Below are positions 42,727-50,748 of a DNA stretch of 64,000 nt, one piece after another (position 1 is the stretch's first letter; every line of letters begins with the position of its first letter). Both the position numbers and the translations under genes were made by a program. Origin of the DNA: Brumimicrobium sp. (lineage in GTDB: Bacteria; Bacteroidota; Bacteroidia; Flavobacteriales_D; Crocinitomicaceae); contig JAMLGZ010000001.1 in the NCBI GenBank assembly GCA_023957385.1, positions 434,001 through 498,000 of the forward strand, read 5' to 3'. The notes under the pieces are model-generated. The model did no database searches and was not told the origin of the DNA. It worked only from the letters and a program-made list of their open reading frames with translations.

Positions 42727-44148
42727 ATGGTATTTAGCAGTAGCCTGTTTATTTTCTATTTTCTGCCGATATTCTTGATTTTCTATCATTTTTCAAAAAA
42801 TGTAAGTTACAAGAACATTGTTATCCTGTTATTTAGTCTTCTTTTTTATAGTTGGGGAGCACCATATTATGTTTTTGTAGTAGTAGGCTTTACAATCTTC
42901 GATTTTTATGTCGTACAGTTTATGCACAATCAAACCAATGAGCGTAGGAAACGACTTCTCTTAATGTTATCTATTACAACAAATCTTGGGCTTTTAGCTT
43001 ACTTTAAATACGCTAATTTCTTTGTGGACAATTTCAATAACTTATTGATGCATATTGGATTTCATGCAATTACGTGGACTAAAGTTGTACTTCCTATAGG
43101 GATCTCGTTCTTTACATTTCAAGCACTAACTTATTCTATTGATGTATATCGAAAGATTCATGCTCCTGCTAAAAGCGTGTTACAGTATTTGGTGTTTGTG
43201 ACATCTTTTCCGCAAATGATTGCAGGACCAATTGTTCGTTATACTGCTGTTGCTGATCAGTTACCTTATAGAGAAGAAAAATTAGATGATAAACTGATAG
43301 GAGTGTATCGTTTTTGTATTGGCTTAGCAAAGAAGGCTTTAATTGCCAATGTAATGGCTGAACAGGCTGATGCAATCTTTGACGGAGATTTAATTAACCT
43401 CCATGCAAAAGAAGCGTGGGCCGGTATGCTGGCATATACTTTTCAAATCTATTTTGATTTTTCAGGATATTCCGATATGGCAATTGGATTAGCTAAAATG
43501 ATGGGATTCCATTTTCCTGAGAATTTTAACTCTCCTTATATCTCAAAAAATATTAGTGAATTTTGGCGTAGATGGCATATTACCTTAGGAAATTTTATGC
43601 GTGATTATCTATACATTCCACTCGGAGGGAATCGCGTAAAATCAAAATCTAGATTGTTTTTTAATCTATGGCTTGTTTTTATTCTTTCTGGTTTGTGGCA
43701 TGGTGCTGCTTGGAATTTTGTACTTTGGGGCGCCTTTCATGGGTTATTCCTTATATTAGATAGATTATTTCTTATAAAAATACTGAATAAATTAGGGAGC
43801 ATATTCTCTATTCTCTTCACTTTTATAATTGTTATGTTTGGCTGGGTAATCTTTCGTTTGGAAAAAATGGAAGATATTGTTTTGTACTTTAAAGGGTTAT
43901 TTAATTTTGAAACGAGTAGCTATGAGTCTTCGATGGAATTTAAAACTATTCTTGTTATAGCATTCCTATTTGCTTTTATTGCTGTTTCACCTATTGGGAA
44001 AAAATTAGTCGTTTTCTTTTATGAAAAGGAAAATTACTCTTTAAAAGCTAATACGTTATTCATGATATTGTCAATTGTATTGCTTATACTAAGTGTGAGT
44101 GCTATTACTTCATCTGGCTTTAATCCATTTATTTATTTCCGTTTTTAA
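42727..44148 (+). CDS. MBOAT-family membrane O-acyltransferase (AlgI/DltB-like)
   Basis: A 473-residue polytopic protein with about 11 membrane segments. It shows the MBOAT signature: SPYISKNISEFWRRWHITLGNFMRDYLYIPLGG in the centre and the catalytic His in LSGLWHGAAWNFVLWGAFHG near residue 323. Such proteins move acyl groups, mostly acetyl, across the membrane for polysaccharide O-acetylation (as AlgI does for alginate) or cell-wall D-alanylation (DltB). The AlgJ-like neighbour one base downstream favours exopolysaccharide or surface-glycan acetylation. Its polysaccharide is not identifiable from this window. Confidence 0.93.
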   Translation: MVFSSSLFIFYFLPIFLIFYHFSKNVSYKNIVILLFSLLFYSWGAPYYVFVVVGFTIFDFYVVQFMHNQTNERRKRLLLMLSITTNLGLLAYFKYANFFVDNFNNLLMHIGFHAITWTKVVLPIGISFFTFQALTYSIDVYRKIHAPAKSVLQYLVFVTSFPQMIAGPIVRYTAVADQLPYREEKLDDKLIGVYRFCIGLAKKALIANVMAEQADAIFDGDLINLHAKEAWAGMLAYTFQIYFDFSGYSDMAIGLAKMMGFHFPENFNSPYISKNISEFWRRWHITLGNFMRDYLYIPLGGNRVKSKSRLFFNLWLVFILSGLWHGAAWNFVLWGAFHGLFLILDRLFLIKILNKLGSIFSILFTFIIVMFGWVIFRLEKMEDIVLYFKGLFNFETSSYESSMEFKTILVIAFLFAFIAVSPIGKKLVVFFYEKENYSLKANTLFMILSIVLLILSVSAITSSGFNPFIYFRF

Positions 44149-44149
44149 T

Positions 44150-45310
44150 ATGAAGAAGGAATGGCCAACATATTATAAATATTTTCTACTCGAGGTTTTC
44201 TTGCTTGTTTTGTGCTTGCCTTTGCTCCAAAAGAAACTCACTTTATTTGAATTGAAGCCGTTATCGGGCGCAATAGAGGCTCCAGTTGCTCCTGGTTTTG
44301 GATGGATGGATTGGATGGATGGAAAGTATCAATCACTTAAGGAGAATCAGATTAAAGAATCGATTGGTTTTTATCCACTTCTTATCCGCTTATATAATCA
44401 ACAACAATATTTTCTATATAATGATACTCATGCACAGGGAGTAATTGTAGGGAAAGAGGATTATTTATATGAAAGAGCATATATAGAAGCTTATCTTGGA
44501 ATGGATTATTTGGGTGAAGATATTATACAGGATAAAGTCCGAAAGCTGAGAAGAATTAGTGATACATTAAAAACAAAAAACATTGAGTTGGTTGTTTTAC
44601 TTGCGCCAGGGAAAGGAACATTTTACTCAAATTATTTCCCTGATAAATACAACTCTGCACCTATAAAGAGAAATAATTATGAATCTTATCGCGATGCATT
44701 TCATAGCACGGGCATACATTTATTAGATTTTCAAAACTGGTTTTTAAGTATGAAAGGAAGAACTCCTTACCCTCTATTTTCTAAAGGAGGAATTCATTGG
44801 AGCTATTATGGTGAAGTTTTGTCTGGAGATTCACTTATCAAATATATGCAACAGCTGCTTCCAAATTATCAAATTCCATCATTAGAAATTACAAAAGTTA
44901 TTTCAGATGGTGAAATAAGAGAGCGTGATAATGATATCCGAGAAGGATTAAATCTTTTGCTAAATAATTTTTCAGAATTTAATTTGGCATATCCTTCTTT
45001 TGGTCTGGTTGTGCGTTCGCAAGATAAAAATAAAGAAAAGGCAAACGTTTTGGTTGTTTCTGATAGCTTTTATTGGGGTTTATTTAATTGGGGAATGTCT
45101 AGAGATGTATTTAATAATAGCGATTTCTGGTATTATAATGAAATGATTTACCCAGAAAGTTATGAAAAAGAAACTCGTGTTCAGGATATTGATATGAAAG
45201 CACGGGTAGAATCTAATCAAGCAGTTTTGCTTATTTGTACAGATGGAAACTTGCATAAATTTGCTTTCGGTTTTATAGATCAACTATATCAACAGTATTT
45301 TCCTGAATAA
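44150..45310 (+). CDS. AlgJ/AlgX-like SGNH-fold O-acetyltransferase partner
   Basis: A 386-residue protein starting at ATG 44150, one base after the MBOAT stop; the longer frame from 44099 overlaps that gene and adds nothing homologous. An N-terminal hydrophobic segment (YFLLEVFLLVLCLPLL) anchors or exports it. The SGNH-like motifs are VVLLAPGKGTFYSNYFP near 152, GGIHWSYYGE (the His-x-x motif) near 212, and VLVVSDSFYWG (GDS-type block) near 302. AlgJ/AlgX proteins accept the acetyl group delivered by the MBOAT protein and transfer it to the polysaccharide in the periplasm. The pair forms an operon ended by the hairpin at 45317. Confidence 0.83.
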   Translation: MKKEWPTYYKYFLLEVFLLVLCLPLLQKKLTLFELKPLSGAIEAPVAPGFGWMDWMDGKYQSLKENQIKESIGFYPLLIRLYNQQQYFLYNDTHAQGVIVGKEDYLYERAYIEAYLGMDYLGEDIIQDKVRKLRRISDTLKTKNIELVVLLAPGKGTFYSNYFPDKYNSAPIKRNNYESYRDAFHSTGIHLLDFQNWFLSMKGRTPYPLFSKGGIHWSYYGEVLSGDSLIKYMQQLLPNYQIPSLEITKVISDGEIRERDNDIREGLNLLLNNFSEFNLAYPSFGLVVRSQDKNKEKANVLVVSDSFYWGLFNWGMSRDVFNNSDFWYYNEMIYPESYEKETRVQDIDMKARVESNQAVLLICTDGNLHKFAFGFIDQLYQQYFPE

Positions 45311-45316
45311 ATAAAA

Positions 45317-45347
45317 AAAATAGGCTACCCATCGGGTAGCCTATTTT
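45317..45347. terminator. Bidirectional terminator between convergent operons
   Basis: A 14-bp perfect stem, AAAATAGGCTACCC (45317-45330) with GGGTAGCCTATTTT (45334-45347), with a 3-base loop. It serves both the O-acetylation operon and the convergent GEVED gene. Confidence 0.92.
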
Positions 45348-45368
45348 ATATACTTTACTTTGACTTTA

Positions 45369-48300
45369 CTATTGCTTTACAATCTTAAAGACTCTTTGAC
45401 CATCCATATTAGAGATTCGTAGGGTATAAATACCTTTCTCTATATGTTGAATGTCTAATTTAGCTGTATTTGCATTGTTAAAGATTTTATTCTCAACTAA
45501 TACTATACGACCGTTGATATCTAGCAATTCTGCTTTAAGATCAGCAGCTGTTGATGTATTTTCTATGTTTAGTATATTAGTTGTCGGGTTTGGATATACT
45601 ATAATATTTGCGAACTCTTCAACATCCAATGAATTGTAATCACAAGTACCATCTACTATAACCTCAACTAATGTAACATTATCTGCACAAGTTTGGTATT
45701 CAACTGTGTAAGTATAATTATAACTTCCAGGGATGTTACTAGCTATAACTGAGGTATTTGTAAGCGTTTGGTTATTAAAATCTACCCATGTACCATCTGT
45801 TACAAAGCTTCCAGGTGTAAGTGCATCAAATAAATCAAACGGCTCATTTCTACATACTGTAAAGTTAGATACAGCAATACCTGCTCCTAAACTATCTAAG
45901 CAAGGGTCAGTTCCTAGAATAACGTTTAGGGTATAATCCTCAACCTCACCATAAGATAAAACATCACAAGGCGTTCTATTTATATAGTTACGAATACGTA
46001 TTCTTGTAGTACCAAGAATTGCATTTGAAGGAACTGTAATGCTAGCAGAATAGCTGTTTAAAGAAGAAGATGTACCAGTATTCGAAGAGAATACTTCTTC
46101 ACTTGCTTCAAAACTACCACTTTGATCCCAGTCAATCCAAATACTAATTCCAGGAGAAGCACCACTTTGTGCATCAACATTAATTTGGAAAGTTGAATCA
46201 ATTGGAACTTCTACTACCATATTTGTATAATCACCGTATTCATTTGGTTCAATTCCAGTTCCTAGATTACTGATGTTAATATCCCCACCAGTTGTAGAAA
46301 CATTATCAATCCAATACAATCCACCTATAGAAGCAGGAGGAGGGGTACAATAACACTCATTAGCTGGCTTTATAGAAACTGTTATTACATTAGAAGTGTC
46401 AGCTGTTGATGTTAAATCACAACCAATGATTAAACGGTAATATGTTTCTGAAGTAATACCACCAGCCACGTCATAAGTATACCAGTTAGCTCCTGTTATA
46501 TTAGACCAACTTGTTCCATTTGTAGAAGACTGCCATTGGAATTCTAATCCATTAGCAGGGCTAGATGCACCTACTGTTGCTAGTGTGAAATCTTCGTGTG
46601 CACAGATGTCTATGTCTGAAGCTGTTCCAGCAATAGGAGTTCCAGTACAGTCGTCTAATGGCAATACAACGAATGTATAATCTTCAAATTCAGTATATTG
46701 AGTTACTTCACACGGTTCTGGTCCACTATCATTTAACCAATGAATTCCAATTCTCATTCTAGTTGCACCAAGAACGGCAGTATTTGGAACGGTGAAAGTA
46801 CCTACTACAGGCTGTCCTACTGAATTATAACTTGTAGAAGTATATACAGCTTCACTTGCATCAAATTGTCCATCCTGATTCCAATCTACCCAAACTCTTG
46901 TTCCGAAGCTAGATGATGAGGTATAGTTTGCTGTAAATGTAACATCGACAGTTCGAACTTGTGTTACGGTATCTGTTGCGGTGTAATCACCATATCCATT
47001 AGGAGAAAATCCAGTTCCTAGATTGCTAATGTTTTGTACTCCTCCAGTAGTAGAGAAGTCATTAATATAATAACTAGGTCCAGTTCCACCAGGTGTACAA
47101 TAACATTCGTTATAAGGTTTTAGATTAACAGTAACAACATCTGATGTATCGCTATCACCACTCATAGTACAAACTACAATTAATCGTAATTCTAATGTGT
47201 CAGTAAATGCACCAGCTGGGTAGTTAAGATTTGGCATATTCATACCAGGTATATCTGCCCAAGTACCATTTAATTCACGACCTTGCCATTGATAGGTAAT
47301 TCCATTTCCAATAGTAAAACCACTTACTGTAATATCAAATGGTTGGTTTTCACAATTACCAAATGTTAGAGGACCATCAATAATTCCTGCATCTGGAACA
47401 CCAGCACAGTCTATCAATGCCATAATTTCTACTAAGTAATCTTCTGTTTCACTATAGATACCGTCAACAAAACAAGGATCTAAATTATTTCCATCTTCAT
47501 AATATGTATATTGTACTCTTAATCTATGAATTCCTGGAATGTTTGACGCGATAAACTGAGGGAAGTTAACTGTAGAGTTTGCTTGAATAGTATTAGCAAT
47601 GGAAGCAACCATCTCAGAGGCTTCGAATGAACCATTATCATTATAGTCTATCCATATAGCAGCTCCATGAGCTCCACTTCCAGAACCTGAAGATAGAGAA
47701 GCTGTATAAGATAACATGGGAATAAGTTGAGCAGGTGCAACAATGCCAGTATAATCACTATATCCATTTGCAGTAATATGCACACTACTTACTGAAGTAT
47801 TATTAATACTCTCAAGTGTAAAGTTTACAATATCGTCATCACTCATAATTAGTCCAGTAGGTACACAATAACAATCTGTAACAGCGTTTAATGTAACAGT
47901 AACAACATCTGTAGTATCAAAATCTGTATTATTACAAGATACAATTAGTCTAAATTCCATAGTATCTGTAAATCCACCAGCAGGATATTGTAAATTTGGT
48001 TGGTTACCAACTGGTGCAGGAACAGCTGTCCATGTTCCACCTAACTCACGTGCTTCCCACTGATATGTAATACCATCCCCAAAAGTGAATCCAGTAACAT
48101 TGATATTAAATGGCTCATCAAGACAGTTACCAAATGTTAATGGACCACTGATAGTTCCAGCATCAGGAGTTCCGGAACAAGGTATAAGTGCATCTATTGT
48201 TAGCGTAAAATCTACGGTAGATCCCTCATCTACTTCCTCGCATGCATCAAAATCGTAAGAACCATCCCAATCCCATGTACCTCTAACGCGCATTCTGTAG

Positions 48301-49502
48301 TTACCTGGAGCAACTCCAGCAGGTATTGTGATGGAAACAGTTTGAAGCATATCTCCATTTTGTTGTGCCATCAATTCGGTAGAAAAATCATCATCAAATT
48401 GACCATCCATATCCCAATCCACCCAGACTTTAAAAGTAAATTGGTCATTATTTAAATAATTTGAACTTAAATCAAATGTTTGAGTTGGATAAGAAAGAAA
48501 ACTTTGTGCAGTTTCATCTGCATAGGATCCCAAAGGATAAGAAGATGTAGAATAGTTTATGTCTGTTAATGCTCCATTTGTGGTAATTGTTTCTAAGTAT
48601 GAACCTGAATAAGAAACAGATGGTTCACAATAACACTCATTTGCGGGTTTTACTGTAACAGTTATAATATCTGAGGTGTCAGAATCAATTCCATTACAAG
48701 TAACAATCAATCTAAATTCTAAATCGTTTTGGAAACCCCCTGCAGGATAATTTAAATTAGGTGATGATGCTGCATTTTGCCAAGGAAGCGAACTTCCTAC
48801 TTCATGTCCCTCCCACTGGTAAGTGATACCATTTCCAATGGTAAAACCACTCATATTAATGGTAAATGCTTTATCTGCACAAACGCTAAAAGTTGAAGGA
48901 CCAACAACGGTTCCTGCACTAGGAGTGCCAGAACAAGCAGAAAGTGCTAAAACTTCTATATCATAATCTTCAGTTTCCCCCCAAGTTTCTGATATACAAG
49001 GATCAATATCGTATCCACCATATACTAATCTAACTCGCATTCTATGAACACCAGGTATAGCTGTTACAGGAACAGTAAAATTAAAAGTCTCTGTATTGCT
49101 GTTCATTCCTAGTCCATTAGTGTTTGCTATTTCTTCAGAGGAATCAAAAGTACCATCATCATCATAGTCAATCCACGCTCTAACCTCTTCAAATTGTGGC
49201 GAAGAATATCCTGTACCTACAGTTAAGTCATAAGAAAGACCAGGAACAAGATCAGGTACATCTAGACTTCCACCGGTATTATCCATATAACTACCTGTAG
49301 AACATCCACTTGGGTTGTTTAAAGTAATGCTTGCCCCTTGAAGAGATACAAGGTTAATATCGTCTCCACCACTACATCCAGAAGAATACGTAGGAGTACA
49401 ATAAGTTTGTGCATTGACATTAAATCCAACTAAGGATAATGTCATAAATAAGAATAATTTTAGCCGATTATTCTTATGAGGGCTTAATTTAAATCCTTGC
49501 AT
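45369..49502 (-). CDS. Large secreted protein with five GEVED domains, T9SS substrate (1,377 aa)
   Basis: A signal peptide (LKLFLFMTLSLVGFNVNAQ) is followed by five GEVED domains, each containing a W(I/V)D(Y/W)(D/N)(D/Q)(D/N)G.F calcium-loop-like motif and ending in (G/S)E(T/V)EDY or a variant such as TEFEDY. Between them are four copies of an Ig-like spacer (CSGTPDAGTISGP...TFGNCLDEPF and ...GITYQWE) separated by CYC. The last ~80 residues are a type A sorting domain (NIIVYPNPTTNILNIEN ... KGIYTLRISNMDG). GEVED domains are common in Bacteroidota surface proteins, with no catalytic residues, and probably bind carbohydrate or other surfaces. The regular alternation shows growth by unit duplication. 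It is monocistronic with its own promoter and the shared terminator. Confidence 0.92.
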   Translation of the reverse strand: MQGFKLSPHKNNRLKLFLFMTLSLVGFNVNAQTYCTPTYSSGCSGGDDINLVSLQGASITLNNPSGCSTGSYMDNTGGSLDVPDLVPGLSYDLTVGTGYSSPQFEEVRAWIDYDDDGTFDSSEEIANTNGLGMNSNTETFNFTVPVTAIPGVHRMRVRLVYGGYDIDPCISETWGETEDYDIEVLALSACSGTPSAGTVVGPSTFSVCADKAFTINMSGFTIGNGITYQWEGHEVGSSLPWQNAASSPNLNYPAGGFQNDLEFRLIVTCNGIDSDTSDIITVTVKPANECYCEPSVSYSGSYLETITTNGALTDINYSTSSYPLGSYADETAQSFLSYPTQTFDLSSNYLNNDQFTFKVWVDWDMDGQFDDDFSTELMAQQNGDMLQTVSITIPAGVAPGNYRMRVRGTWDWDGSYDFDACEEVDEGSTVDFTLTIDALIPCSGTPDAGTISGPLTFGNCLDEPFNINVTGFTFGDGITYQWEARELGGTWTAVPAPVGNQPNLQYPAGGFTDTMEFRLIVSCNNTDFDTTDVVTVTLNAVTDCYCVPTGLIMSDDDIVNFTLESINNTSVSSVHITANGYSDYTGIVAPAQLIPMLSYTASLSSGSGSGAHGAAIWIDYNDNGSFEASEMVASIANTIQANSTVNFPQFIASNIPGIHRLRVQYTYYEDGNNLDPCFVDGIYSETEDYLVEIMALIDCAGVPDAGIIDGPLTFGNCENQPFDITVSGFTIGNGITYQWQGRELNGTWADIPGMNMPNLNYPAGAFTDTLELRLIVVCTMSGDSDTSDVVTVNLKPYNECYCTPGGTGPSYYINDFSTTGGVQNISNLGTGFSPNGYGDYTATDTVTQVRTVDVTFTANYTSSSSFGTRVWVDWNQDGQFDASEAVYTSTSYNSVGQPVVGTFTVPNTAVLGATRMRIGIHWLNDSGPEPCEVTQYTEFEDYTFVVLPLDDCTGTPIAGTASDIDICAHEDFTLATVGASSPANGLEFQWQSSTNGTSWSNITGANWYTYDVAGGITSETYYRLIIGCDLTSTADTSNVITVSIKPANECYCTPPPASIGGLYWIDNVSTTGGDINISNLGTGIEPNEYGDYTNMVVEVPIDSTFQINVDAQSGASPGISIWIDWDQSGSFEASEEVFSSNTGTSSSLNSYSASITVPSNAILGTTRIRIRNYINRTPCDVLSYGEVEDYTLNVILGTDPCLDSLGAGIAVSNFTVCRNEPFDLFDALTPGSFVTDGTWVDFNNQTLTNTSVIASNIPGSYNYTYTVEYQTCADNVTLVEVIVDGTCDYNSLDVEEFANIIVYPNPTTNILNIENTSTAADLKAELLDINGRIVLVENKIFNNANTAKLDIQHIEKGIYTLRISNMDGQRVFKIVKQ

Positions 49503-49525
49503 AAAATATTATTTTAATGAAAGTA

Positions 49526-49533
49526 CAAATTTA
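49526..49533 (-). promoter_or_regulatory. -7 box of the GEVED gene
   Basis: The minus strand reads TAAATTTG, matching TAnnTTTG, 23 bases before the ATG at 49502. Confidence 0.55.
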
Positions 49534-49570
49534 GAATAAATAATTTTTCCATCAAATGAATATGAGTCTA

Positions 49571-50638
49571 TTATTCCTTATTATTGGAAAGCTGAAGTGG
49601 ATTTTTACTAATTTCTTTGATGAAATTTCGTGTTCTAAATATATCGATTGCTAGGTAAATTGCACTTCGCATCGATTGTTCGTCAGCAACATCTTTCCCT
49701 GCAATATCAAAGGCAGTTCCGTGATCAGGAGAGGTTCTGACTATTGGTAACCCTGCTGTAAAATTTACACCTTCATTAAATGCTATTGCTTTAAAACCTG
49801 TTAAGCCTTGGTCGTGATACATAGATAATACGCCATCAAAATTTTTGAATTGCCTGCTTCCGAAGAATCCATCAGCAGGATAGGGGCCGAAAGTTATGAT
49901 TCCTTCATTCATTGCTTTCTGAATGGCAGGAGATATAATTTCAATTTCTTCTTTTCCCATTTCTCCTTTCTCTCCAGCGTGTGGATTTAACCCTAATACA
50001 GCAATTTTAGGGCGGACTATTCCAAAATCTTTCTTTAGACTCTTTTCAAATTCTTTTATTTTGTTTAATATCTTTTCTTCAGAGATTTGATTAATGGCTT
50101 CTTTGAGTGAGACATGTGAAGTCACAAGTGCTACTCTTAGATCACCAGCAACCATAAGCATAAGAGCTTCTTTTTGCCCAGATAGATCAGCTAAATATTC
50201 AGTATGTCCCGGAAATTTAAATCCTGCTCTATGGATTGTCTCTTTGGAGATAGGAGCCGTAACTAGTACGTCAATTTTCCCAGCAGCTAAATCTTGTGTG
50301 GCTTTCTCTAGTGATAAAAAGGCATATTTCCCTCCTTCTTCAGTTGCTTTTCCTAATTCTATATTTGCAGCATCTTTCCAGCAATTTATAATATTTACCT
50401 TTTTATCTTGGATTTCTGAGGCATTTTCGATACCATGAAAAGTAAATAAGTCATCTTCAATCGCTTTTTTATGAAAAGAAATCAATTTAGATGATGCATA
50501 AATTACGGGTGTACAATCTATAAGTATTTCCGGATTACGAAGTGCTTTTATGGTGACTTCAGGACCTATGCCATTGATGTCACCAATCGAAATCCCAACT
50601 CTGATTGTTTGTTTTTCACTTTTTAGATGTTCTGCCAC
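49571..50638 (-). CDS. pdxA: 4-hydroxythreonine-4-phosphate dehydrogenase PdxA
   Basis: A 355-residue enzyme of pyridoxal phosphate synthesis that oxidises 4-phosphohydroxy-L-threonine with NAD. Signatures are SIGDINGIGPEVTIKAL near the start, FPGHTEYLAD with a metal-ligand His, SMYHDQGLTGFKA and RTSPDHGTAFDIAGK. The start is GTG (50636-50638); no ATG lies nearby, and the conserved GDINGIGPE begins 18 residues in. It stands alone between two T9SS cargo genes, terminated from the upstream one. Confidence 0.95.
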   Translation of the reverse strand: MAEHLKSEKQTIRVGISIGDINGIGPEVTIKALRNPEILIDCTPVIYASSKLISFHKKAIEDDLFTFHGIENASEIQDKKVNIINCWKDAANIELGKATEEGGKYAFLSLEKATQDLAAGKIDVLVTAPISKETIHRAGFKFPGHTEYLADLSGQKEALMLMVAGDLRVALVTSHVSLKEAINQISEEKILNKIKEFEKSLKKDFGIVRPKIAVLGLNPHAGEKGEMGKEEIEIISPAIQKAMNEGIITFGPYPADGFFGSRQFKNFDGVLSMYHDQGLTGFKAIAFNEGVNFTAGLPIVRTSPDHGTAFDIAGKDVADEQSMRSAIYLAIDIFRTRNFIKEISKNPLQLSNNKE

Positions 50639-50704
50639 TTTTCTTTATTTTATGCAAAAATAATAAATGCTGTAGATTTACATGTATGTCTATTCATTTT
50701 GAAT

Positions 50705-50730
50705 AAAAAAAGGGAACCGAAGTTCCCTTT
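50705..50730 (-). terminator. Rho-independent terminator with UUCG loop
   Basis: AAAGGGAAC (50709-50717) pairs with GTTCCCTTT (50722-50730) and encloses a UUCG tetraloop on the minus strand, followed by a run of T. It ends the CUB/P-domain protein transcript. Confidence 0.9.
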
Positions 50731-50748
50731 CCTTATCGTGATATTTTG

